From the NCBI RefSeq assembly GCF_048771995.1, contig NC_133030.1, forward strand, positions 11,176,001-11,240,000: a stretch of DNA of 64,000 bases, written 5' to 3'. Below are positions 46,744-61,000 of the stretch, in pieces. The stretch is from Taeniopygia guttata (Eukaryota > Chordata > Aves > Passeriformes > Estrildidae). The notes under the pieces were generated by a model. That model ran no database searches, had not been told where the DNA came from, and saw only the letters and a program-made list of their open reading frames with translations. A program made the translations under genes and the position numbers. The number at the start of each line of letters is the position of its first letter. Within the stretch, counting starts at the first letter, position 1.

Positions 46744-49700
46744 ATGACAGTGACCTACACCAACCGCGTGGCTGATGCCCGCCTGGGCACCTTCTCCCAG
46801 CTCCTGCTCCAATGGAAGGGCAGCATCTACAAACTGCTCTACTCTGAGTTCCTGATCTTCATCTCGCTCTACTTCACCATCAGCCTTGTCTACAGGTGAG
46901 CAACTGCACACCCACAGCCTGGCCTAGGGCAGGACACAGGAGAAACACAGGACTGGGGCAGGGATCCTGCTGGGCAGGCACTTGCCAGACGCTGTTCACA
47001 GGAGGGAAGGGGAGGGGAGAAAGGAGACAACGGATAGGGAGAACTGCTTCTGTTTGTCCCTTTTAGGCTGATCCTGAGCGAGAGCCAAAGGCTGATGTTT
47101 GAGAAGCTGGCGCTGTACTGCAACAGCTACGCCGAGCTAATCCCTGTGTCCTTCGTGCTGGGTAAGGAGCTATCTGGAATCCAGCAAGGAGGGGAATAGG
47201 ACAGCATTTCTTCTTCTTTGTTCAGCAGAGCTCCCCTGGCAGAGCAGGTCCCTCCCTCTGCCTTTGTAAAACTCTTCAAGTGGGATATATCCTTTATTGT
47301 CACAGCTGTGAGTGTCCCCCAGCACAGGAGGACAAGCTCCAAGTGGCACCAGACATGCCCAGGGAATTTGTGGTTGCCTCATCCTTGGAAGTTTTTAAGG
47401 TCACACTGGGTGGAGCTCTGAGCAGCCTGGTCGAGTGGAAGACGTCCCTGTCCTGAGCAGGGAGTTGGAATAAGATTATCTTTAAGTTGCTTCATTGAAT
47501 CGGAACAGTTTAGTGAAGGGAAATATGAAATCCAGCCTCCTTTTAGCATGGAGGACTGAATTCCCCTCCAGACATTCCTGCACCCATCCCTGTGTGAGCA
47601 GGAGAAGAGAAGGAGATCAGACAGACTGGGAAGAAGCAGCTCTTTTCAGATGCCTGACTCTCTCAGCTCCTCTCCAGGTTTCTATGTAGCCCTGGTGGTG
47701 TCCCGCTGGTGGGCCCAGTACGAGAGCATCCCATGGCCAGACCGGATCATGAACTTGGTGTCCTGCAATGTGGATGGGGAGGACGAGTATGGGAGGCTCC
47801 TGCGCCGCACCCTGATGCGCTATAGCAACCTGGTCAGCGTGCTGATCCTGCGCTCCGTCAGCACCGCCGTCTACAAGCGCTTCCCCAGCATGGAGCACGT
47901 TGTGAGGGCAGGTCAGCACTGCTCCTTGCTGCTCCTCTAGGGCAAGGGGGCCCTGGGAAAGCTTCTTTGGAAATGGGGTGGTGCTGTTCCCTCAGGGCAG
48001 GTGGGAATTTGAGCCCCAAGTCTCCAAGCTTAACTGCTGGGCACACTGCATCTTCTTGGGAGATGCTCCTCAAGGTGCAGTAGAGTTCTCAGTCTGCCCA
48101 CATTGTCTGGGTTCCCTCAGCAATCCACAGAGATGTGATATTGTTAGTCTCCTGAAAAGGCACTTTAAGGACACAAATTATCCCATTCTCAACAAGTATC
48201 TACGGACACCACGCAGGTGCACCCTCAGCAGTGCTTTATCTCCCTGATGGCTGTTATCTAATGTACTGCAGACATCCAAAGTAAAATCCCATTATCCCAC
48301 CTCCGTGACTCAATGTTTTAACAAGGAGACTTGTCCTTCTTCATGTCTCCCCAAATTCTGAGTCTTCACTAAGATTTTTAGGGAGAGCCAAGGCATCCAC
48401 CTGAAATTCAGACGTTTTCATTCCAAAGCAGATCAGTTCCTTCTGTCCTCTATGTCCATCCCCCTCCTAGCTGCTCTTTTCCATCCAGGCCTTATGACAC
48501 CAGAAGAGCACAAGAAGTTTGAGAGCTTGAATTCCCCCCACAACAAGTTTTGGATCCCATGTGTGTGGTTCTCCAACCTGGCTGTGAAGGCAAGGAATGA
48601 GGGCAGGATCAGGGACAGCGTGCTTCTCCAAGGCATCCTGAATGTGAGTGACAGAGGGGACAGGCAGGTCTTTGAGATCCTGGGGAATGGGAGGCACCTG
48701 TGAAGCGGGTTCTTGGCACACTCCAGAACAGCCAATGCCTATGGAGGTTTCCAGGATCCAGATGGAAAGCCACAAGGAAGAATATATTTGGAAGTCTAGG
48801 AGAGGTCAAAAACAATCAACAACTGAAGTCCTGTAGAAAACATTGCTATTAAAAACTCTTAGATAGTTTTGGGCAACAGGCCATGCTCCACAGGCGAGTC
48901 CTGGCAACAATCCCTGCCCAGCTGCACAGAAAAAGGAGCAGCTCATCCTTGTTGGTATTCATGTGCAGAGAAAGTCACATGTTTTCTGTTGCCTGAAGCA
49001 GGATTCATCTCCCCAGAGAGAGAAATCTCCCTCTGGGATACTTATCTATAGACAGGAGAGAGAAATGGATGCTCCTGAGGGCATTCTTGGCCTCACCTGT
49101 TGGCTGCTCATTTTGTGAGGAGAAACTCTGCTGTGAAGTGAGCTAGAAAGGGATCTTGGGCTCAGGGGGAGACACCCAGACAGCAGGGAATTCCTCCAAG
49201 GCTGAGTCTGAGCCCCCCTTCCAGAGAAGGTATAAGCAGAAAAGGCTGGAGCAATGGAGGACAGTGGTGATGGAGAGGTTCTGCAAGAAGATGGGAAGTC
49301 ATCCTGACATGCCATTCCCTTTTCCCTGCTGCAGGAGCTCAATACCTTGCGCAGCCAATGTGGGAAACTCTACGGATATGACTGGATCAGCATCCCCCTG
49401 GTCTATACCCAGGTGAGAAGGGAACCCCCGCACCCATTGCTTCACCCCATGCACATCCCCACTTACACCCACACCTGGAATGTTTTGGGTTGGAAGGGAC
49501 CATAAAGCTCATCCAGGGACATCTTCCATTATCCCAGGTTGCTCCAAGCCCTGTCCAATCTGGCCTTGGGCGCTTCCAGGGATGTGGCAGCCACAGCTTC
49601 TCTGGAAAACCTATGCCAGAAACTCACATCTTCTTAGTGTGAACGAGAATTCCTTCCTCATATCTAATCTAAACCTGCCCTCTATCAGTTTAAAATCACT

Positions 49701-52700
49701 GTTCTGTGTGCTGTCACTATCTGCCTGTGTAATAAGTCCCTCTCCTTCCTTTCCATAAGCTCCTTTAAAGTCCTGGAAGGCCACAGCCTCCCCAAAACCT
49801 CATCTCCAGGCTGAACAACCCCAGCTCTCTCAGCCTTTGTAGAAGTGCTTCATACCTGACCCACCAATGAAAAATGTAGGATACTCTTGAATCCCTCACC
49901 CCCACCTGCACATGATCTCTTCCATTGGTACCTCACCACACATCCAGCCCAGCCTCCTTTCCCTAACTCAGACACATCCTTCTCTCCAGAAAGAACCTCT
50001 ATCCAGGGGTAACAAATCCCCACATATCCATGGAAAACACAGGAACACACAGACACACTCCCTGCACCACCTTGCAGCGATCACATCCCAGGAAGGTTGT
50101 GCCAGGCATGTACTCAGCTGTTTATCAGCCCAGGCAGACACTTTGGCACCACCTTGCTCCTTTGTCTCCTACAATCCAGCTGCTCAGATAACAGGGATGC
50201 CCTTCACCATGAAACAGGAGCTGTTGCTGCTGCTCTGGCAGTGCCAGAGGTTAATGGGGAAGATGTTGTAAAGTATATTCCTGTTTTGAACTCCCTTGTT
50301 TATATCAAGGGACCATGTGAGAGTCTTGGTTATTTTTAACTTGAAAAGGGGAAGTTTTCAGTCCTGTGGCAACAGGCAAAAGCACAAAGCTCAGCATAGC
50401 CTGAAATCCAGGCAGGCAAATATTAATAAAAGCTCAGCATGAGGAGAAAGAAGGAGCGAGCAAATAGCAATGCTAGGGTTCCCTTTCCGGACTTGGAAGC
50501 AGCCTGCCAGCATGGACTGAGCCATGAGACAGCTGTAGCGCATCCAGGATGTCATGGGATTGCTGCTGCCACTGGCCTGTGACAGCTGCACAGGTATCAT
50601 TCCAGGGACAGCACTCAAATGTAGGTAAAAGCTCAGGGAAAATGGAACGTCTATAGCTTTCCGCAGGGAAATGCATCCTCCTGCAAAAAGCCTGTCAGAA
50701 CTGAATCCAAGGCTACCCAGAGGCTAAAGACCTTGGCTTTGGAGCTGTGTGGGGTGAAACTGAAGGGAGATGCTGGGAACTCATGCTGCCCTGGTGTGTC
50801 ACTTGGCATCCTTCCCAGGTGGTGACCGTGGCTGTTTACAGCTTCTTCCTGGCCTGTCTGATTGGGAGGCAATTCCTGGATCCAGAGAAAGCATATCCTG
50901 GCCACGAGCTGGATCTCTTCGTGCCTGTCTTTACGTTTTTGCAATTCTTCTTCTATGCTGGCTGGTTAAAGGTAAGTCCAAGAAAACATGGCTGGAGCCA
51001 GAATCTGACCCAGCCAAGGGTTTTTCCCAGTGTGAGCTCACCAGGAACCCTGCTGTGTTTTTTGATCTATGGGCAATAACAGGAAGCCAAGAGGGACTGA
51101 GGAAGTGCCAGGACTTCCTAATTTTCCAACTGTCTCATTCTGGACACCAGCTGCACGTTTCCTAGGCTTTGGTCCTTACTAGAGGGAAAAAAAGAACTCC
51201 TTGTAGGAGGGTTGTGTGAGCAGGAGCGAGTTATTACAAATTCCAGTATATCCCAGCCCCTGGGATGCTTCCACTTTTGACCTACCCCCTTTTGGGAAGA
51301 AAAACATGGTTTGGAATTCAAGGGCCATCACAACCTGACTTCTCCCTGCAGGGAAAAGGGCAGGGATGGCAATGGTGACCTTTGCTGTGTGCTCTCCACA
51401 TGCAGGTGGCTGAGCAGCTCATCAACCCTTTTGGGGAGGACGACGATGACTTTGAAGCCAACTGGCTCATTGACAGGAACCTGCAGGTAAAGGGGAGGAA
51501 GATTCACCAGGTGAGCCTCATCTGAAGAGGAACACCAAGGCAGAACAGTGACCAAGTTCTCCTGCAACACTTCTGCCTCCAATGGGAGAGATCCTCCCAA
51601 TCCACAGCAGGGAATATGGGGCTTCTGGCACATCTTTGTACACAAAGGCTGTCTGCAGCTTCATCCACGCTCTGGCACATGGGATGGATCAAGGCTGCTT
51701 GTTACAGGCCTCAGCTGCCTTTGAATGACACATCATTCCTGCTCCTCCTTGCTTTCTTACCCTCTGTCCATCTAAAACTGCCTCCTCTGCTTTCTGCTAT
51801 GCAGTAACTCCCACCCTTCTGTCCTAGTGAGTCTGTTGCTTTCCTATCTCCTTCGGTACCATTTTCCTTCCAATTAATCAAATCTCTGTGTGAGAAACAA
51901 CCCAAATGACAGGAAACCACAGCAACCCCAGCCACTTGCCTGGCTTCCAATGATGCACCACTTCCTCCAGCTGTGTTCCTTTGTCCCTCGATAACAGGCA
52001 CACAAAATGCTCCTCACCCTGTGTGTGACATTCCTCTTGACCCCCACAGGTCTCCCTCATGGCAGTGGATGAGATGCACCAGGATTTACCCATTCTGGAG
52101 AAGGACCTGTACTGGAACGAGCCTGATCCCCAGCCACCCTACACCGCGGCCACCGCTGAGTACAAGCGCCCATCCTTCCTGGGCTCCACTTTTGACATCA
52201 GGTGAGTGCAGGCACAAAGGGTCACAACACCTGGATCAGGTCTTATGTAGGACATTACACTTGAGGAGCTTTTAGGCTCATCCACAACAATCAACATTCT
52301 GCATGGAAAAGGATAAATCTAACCTCTTTTCCTCACTCACCTGTATGATGAGCATCCCTGCTTTGGGGGGCTAATAGCAATACAGGGAGAGCCTTGCCAC
52401 TGGCAAGCAGCATTCCCAGTGCTGCCAGACTCTCCAGGAGATCCCTCCCCTCCCTCTATGGCTGTGTAACAGTCCACTTTGGCTTTCCCAGCATGCAGAA
52501 GGAAGAGATGGAGTTCCAGCCCCTGGAGCAGATTAAAGAGAACGAGGAGGCCAACCACTCCACTCCCTTGCTGGGACACCTGAGCCGCCTCCTGGGTGTC
52601 CAGTCCCCGAACTTCTCCAGGTCCTCTTCCCGGATGAACCTGCTGCGCCGGCGAGGAGATCCCACATCGCCCTTCTCCCATTATACCTACCAAGATATGG

Positions 52701-53671
52701 GGAAGGCCGGAAGTCCTTGTGGCATCAATCAGCCAAGGGGAGACTCCCAGGAGCAGTGGGACAGTGAAGAGGGAAAACTAAGGGAGTTTGATGCTTTCAT
52801 GTCCACCCCCTTTTACGAGAGGCCTGGGTTCTACAGCGCTCCACAGACACCCATCAGCTCCATCCCCATGATTTTCCCTTCCCGACGCCAAGGGCGCAAG
52901 AAGCCACCGGCGCTCTCCAGCATTGCTGCGTGCTCCACTTCCCTTCGGGATGTCATTGCCAGTGCCTCCCCTTCCAGGGCCAGCGACATGGACAAGAGCC
53001 AGAGCTCCCTGGGCTCTGCTGCAAAGGAAACCTTTGTTTGGCCAACAGAGCAGAGCAAAGGTCTCGACTCCGTAGCTGTGACAGTAGAAGAAGGAAAGAG
53101 CAGCTCCAGGGAAGCTGCCACCACGGGAAGCCCTGGAGCGCAGTCCACAGCATCCAACAGCCCCAAATTCCCCCTCCTGCCAGAGCCCCCTGAGCATGAG
53201 AAGCACAGCAGTTTCAAAAGCCTGAAAAGCTCCAAAGCCTCACACCCACCCTGGCTAAACCTGGAGAGCACAGCCTTGGCCACTCCGAACTCGGAGCATT
53301 CCAGTGCTTTTCACACCCCCAGTAACAAAACCCCTGGAGGCAGCGCTGCCCTCTGCTTCTCCTTCACTCCTGTCACCTCTCCAGCACTGAAAAGGTCCCA
53401 CAAGGGCAACCTGGGCCCTGAGGCTCTCAGCCTGAGTTTGGAAGATGCAGCCAGTGCTCCAGACCAGCACCCAGAGGTTTCCAGGAACATGAGAGACGCT
53501 GGGAATGGAAACACCAACCCCCCAGCTCCCAAAGAGCCCAGGAGAGCAGAGAGCCCATCCCCCAACGACTCTGGAATCTCCCTAGCTGAGGGTGACTATG
53601 TGGGGCTGATGGAGGTGATCCTGGAGGCCAGTGAAAGCCCAGGGGAGGAGCAGATGGACCAGTACAGCTAA
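46744..53671 (+). CDS. BEST1: Bestrophin-1, calcium-activated anion channel
   Basis: Coding exons: 46744-46895, 47067-47161, 47678-47911, 48489-48643, 49335-49412, 50819-50971, 51406-51486, 52050-52201, 52492-53671. All boundaries are AG/GT and in phase, and the coding exon lengths (152, 95, 234, 155, 78, 153, 81, 152) equal those I recall for human. The protein is 759 residues and starts [15 protein letters not shown]. The pore neck residues I76, F80 and F84 are present, as is the calcium clasp EDDDD at 300-304 followed by FEANW. Bestrophins form pentameric chloride and bicarbonate channels, in this case in the basolateral membrane of retinal pigment epithelium. The tail beyond about residue 370 is Ser/Pro-rich and disordered-looking, keeps the conserved [11 protein letters not shown] patch, and is longer than in human (585 residues). 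The acceptor before the ATG fixes this as the second exon. Confidence 0.95.
47345..47510 (+). mobile_element. CR1 LINE 3' fragment in BEST1 intron
   Basis: A diverged CR1 tail: CCTCATCCTTGGAAGTTTTT, then GGAAGACGTCCCTGTCCTGA and a degraded end. It lies between the exons at 47067 and 47678. Confidence 0.75.
49473..49870 (-). mobile_element. CR1 LINE 3' fragment, longest in the window
   Basis: About 400 bases in reverse orientation. It begins on the plus strand with TGTTTTGGGTTGGAAGGGAC, runs through CTTCCAGGGATGTGGCAGCC, and continues through CTGAACAACCCCAGCTCTCT, a part missing from the shorter copies. It is in the BEST1 intron after 49412. Confidence 0.88.
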
Positions 53672-54310
53672 AGGGGAATCCATGGATCCATGGGATACCT
53701 GCCTTATCCTGGCACTCATCCAAACAGAGGTGCTGGACACGCAGCTGGAGCTCAGTCTGGGCTGAAAGCAGCACTAAGAACACACTGCTCCTGGCCTCAG
53801 CTACAGCAGCAGGCACAACTCATGTTGCAGTAAAGCATCAAAAAACCCAACCTGTAGCAAAAGAACAAGACTTTGAGTGTTAAATATTGCAGGTACCAGC
53901 CTGACCAGCCAGGTGTGCCTCAGAAGAGGAGCACAGTTTATGTGGATACTTCCTTCCTCCTCAAAGCAAGAATGAGAACTTGAGTCCTTTCTCAGGCAGA
54001 ACTTGCACTCCTAACAAGATAGTCCAGGGAAAAGTAAGGGACTGAAGAAAGCCCCATCACTTGTGATACAGACCCACAGTGCCTCTTCCAGTCCTGCCTG
54101 GCTGGTGTTTTCCAGTACTGGGATAAGGCAAGGTAAGGGCTTGCCAGCAAAGGCAGCTGCAGCATCCGCCCAGCACATTGCTTCCTTCTGAAGTTCTACA
54201 TCTCCCACCAGGAATTTGACAGTGCTCAAGAGAAAGCTGGGTGGCAGCAGATACCACTCAGCTGTTTTTTACTGCCCACCCTCAGAAAATAAAAAGCAAG
54301 GGTCAAGCCC
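53672..54310 (+). other. BEST1: BEST1 3' UTR
   Basis: The roughly 640 bases from the stop to the AATAAA at 54288-54293 contain no further coding exon. The end near 54310 is inferred from that signal. Confidence 0.6.
54288..54293 (+). terminator. BEST1: BEST1 poly(A) signal
   Basis: A canonical AATAAA about 620 bases after the BEST1 stop codon. It faces the FTH1 poly(A) signal on the other strand. Confidence 0.6.
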
Positions 54311-54500
54311 AGGAGCTTGGTTTTGTTTCCTTATTTTAGTTCCCTGCAAGAAATTTAAAGAAACCACAGAGATTTTCCTACTTCTGTCTTCAGCAGCAAA
54401 TCCCCCATGTCAAACAACAAATTTACCTCCCACTGCCTTCACTACAGCTGCCTATTCTTCCTCCAAACTAAACAGGAAAAGCCAGCTGGAACCAAGTCAC

Positions 54501-54506
54501 TTTATT
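54501..54506 (-). terminator. FTH1: FTH1 poly(A) signal
   Basis: TTTATT on the plus strand, which is AATAAA on the minus strand, about 150 bases after the FTH1 stop. This spacing gives a short 3' UTR, as expected for ferritin H. Confidence 0.75.
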
Positions 54507-54656
54507 GGCCGGAGGGCAGTACATAAAACACAAACAGAACAGGGGATATTTGGTACAGAGTATGGAACTGTTTATCTAGGGAGCTGAAGCTGCATGCACG
54601 GCTGAACAGTAAGTAGAAGTCCCACTGAAACCCACAGCATGGCTCTTGGCAAGGCT

Positions 54657-58016
<3,360 letters not shown>

Positions 58017-58099
58017 ACCCGCCCAGGCCACGCCCACCGCGGGGCGGGGCCCCCGCGCGCCGCCGCTTCCCGCCGCGCGCGCGCCGTCCGGCCCGGAAT

Positions 58100-61000
58100 G
58101 GTCGGCGTTGGGAAAGCCCCGAAAAATCCCCAAATCCGGCCATTCCCCCTCCCCAACGCTGCCCATCATGCCCGTGCCCCACATCTCCATCCCTCCGCCG
58201 ACGGGGACTCCGCCGCTGCCCCGGGCGGCTGGTGCCAATGCCTGAGCGCCCTCTCCGTGAGAGGAAAAAGTTCCCAAAGTCCAAGTTAAACCCAGAAATG
58301 AAGGCCAAATGTCACAAACTGAACCTGTTGGTAATGAGATGACTATTTCAGCTGCTTTTAGTGCTATCCCAGTCACTCGGTGTGTGCTGTCATTTATTCT
58401 CGGGTTCTTCAGTCATGCAGTTCAGTCATTAATTTTCAATAAGAACTGGAGTCTCTTAGTATCTGATTTCTTAAATTTTAACCAGATTACAAGGGATTAG
58501 AAAATGCTTAAACTGAGATCATCCCATAGCACTGAATCCCCAGTCTTGGCTTTTCCCAAGCCCACGTTTAACCCTGTTTTTTCCCAAGCCAATGTTCCTG
58601 CTGAAATCCACCAGAAATAGAATTTACTCAACCTGTAAACTCAGAATAAATAATTTTTCCTCTACATACTGGGCCTACAAACTCAGATTAAATGTTTTTT
58701 CCTGTATGTACTCAGACCATAAACTCTAGATTAAATAGTTGTTTTCCTCTCACCTGTTCTTTTTACACATTTTTATCCGGTCTTGACCCTTCCTGGCACT
58801 GTGGGATGTCCTACGCGTGACTGCACCAGTGCCTGTGTGTGGGTAAAGGGTACCAGAGCATTTTTCCAGACACTCCAAATGCCCTGGAGGGAACAGGGAG
58901 CCTCGGCCTCCCTTGGTTTCAGGGTTTTCTGCTGCTCCTGTCGGTTAACCATCACAAGTAATTAAGATCTATAAGATAACATGGGTCATACCTATGCTTC
59001 ACCAGGCTGCCAGGTACATTTCAAATCTCCTGTTCTCCTCCCACATAATTGCTTATGTAAAAAAAAAAAAAAAAAGAAAAAAAAAAGAGTAGCTGCTGGG
59101 CTAAATTTTTTTTCTTTATTTCTGCATTCACAGTGGAGTGTCTTCACAACAGGAACATCAAACAAGATCCATATTTGCAAAGTTTATAACGGGAATATTT
59201 CCTCTGCAGCTCGGACAGTCTGTGCCACTCGTGATAGCACGTCAGTAGGATTGGGGAAGTCCCAAATTCTGCTTTCTGGAGTTGCACAATGCACATTGTT
59301 TTGATGACAGCAGATTTACATGGTCAGGAGAGGAAACACGGGGTTGCACAGCCATGGTGGTCATGATGTCTTGGTAACCAAGTTGAAGAATTCACCACTA
59401 ATTCAGTTCAGCCATTCCCAGATCTTTCCTGTCCCAAATTACTGCTTTAATTTTGACTCTACTTCATATGGTTTCCTCATGGCTCCGTTCAGGCCTCCTT
59501 TTATCTTGTGCTGCTCTTGGTGAAAATGCATTTGTAATGAAATCCCGGAATGATTTGGGCTGGAAGGGACCATAAACATCATCCTGTTCCACCCTTGCCA
59601 AGGCCATATGACCTTCCACTATCCCAGATTGCTCCAAGCCCCGTCCAGCCTGGCCTTGAACACTTCCAGGGACCCAGGGGCAGTCAGACTCCCTGGGAAA
59701 GCTGTGCCAGGGCCTCCCCACCCTCGCAGGGAAAAATTCCCTCCTAAATATGAAATTCACTTGATGGAAAGCCCAGCCTGAGTAAGGTGATGCTTTTAGG
59801 AGACTTCTTCCCAAGAATGCCTGTAAAGTTCTCTAGAAAAAATTCTTTACTGCTTAGGGAGAAATTCTTTCCTTATTTTAGTATTTTTTACCCCTCAAAA
59901 TTCCCAGCTGCCCAGGGCCTGCCCCATCCTCTCGGCAGCGGCGGTGTGTGTGGATTTTGAATTCAAGTCCCTCTCAGCTGCTTTCTTGGGCTGAAGTAGA
60001 AGCATGTTCATGCTGCCCACATGCAAAAACAATGTATTGTCTGCCTACACAAGCTTCAAATTGTTGAAGACAATCCTTGTTTTCCCTTGGATGATATCCC
60101 ACCAGGAACAATGAAGCAAGCTCTCTTGTTTACAGCTTCGCTACTTTACACAGGGCACAGACCAAAAATCCACCCATTTAGGGATATTGAAGCTGAGTTT
60201 TAAGCATGCAAAAATAATCAGAGCTTCTTTGGTGAGTGTCTGCACATGATACAGAAAGTTATTAGGTCAGAGATCAAGATATATCCAAAGGAGAAGTTTC
60301 CGTGCCTCCTACCCCCACTTTAATATCATTTAACCTGACTCTACCTGTGCCCTTCTCGTGCATGACCTTTCCAAAGGGGCAGAAAACAGGACTCCTAAAC
60401 AAATACTGGGCAGTATTTGCCCAAAGTAAATTCTGAGACAGATTTTTGCTGATACAGTCCCTGAGCAAAAGCCTTGGTATGTGGCTTAGGCATCCAGTTA
60501 GACTTCAGGGAGAGGGCTGCCTTGGTGTGAGCAAACAGCCAGAATGGCAAGGAATGCATAGATTTCATTTCTCACTTGTAGAAATTGTTTACCTCTAGCT
60601 TTAAAACACTTGATTTTGCCGTGCTGGTTTAATGGCCATAATAATAACAAATCCCAGTTAAAAATCAACAACTGTTCCAATTCCAGTGAGCAAGAAAGTG
60701 CTGAATGTGCCTCAAATGTTAAATCCACAAAAATACAGTAACCTTTTTTTTTTTTTTTTTTTTTTTTACCTGAAGCTCAAAGTCCTGTAAATAAGAGAAA
60801 TTGCATCCAGTCAAATATTTGTTATGGAGAACCTCCACTCCATCCACAACTTCAGTGTCATTCAGCTTCCAGGCTTTATGCAAACACAAAAGCAACTCTA
60901 AACTTGGCTCCGAGGTTGATCATGCGTCTGGAAATTTGACACTGGTCTCAACTGTGCGTTTTGAAAGCTGTTTACTAAAAACATCTGGGCTCCACTTGCT

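Noticed and set aside
52394-52491. Upstream in-frame extension of the last BEST1 exon with its own ATG
   Set aside because: The AG at 52490-52491 joins exactly in phase to the exon ending at 52201, and bestrophin homology starts at the acceptor. The extension is intron.
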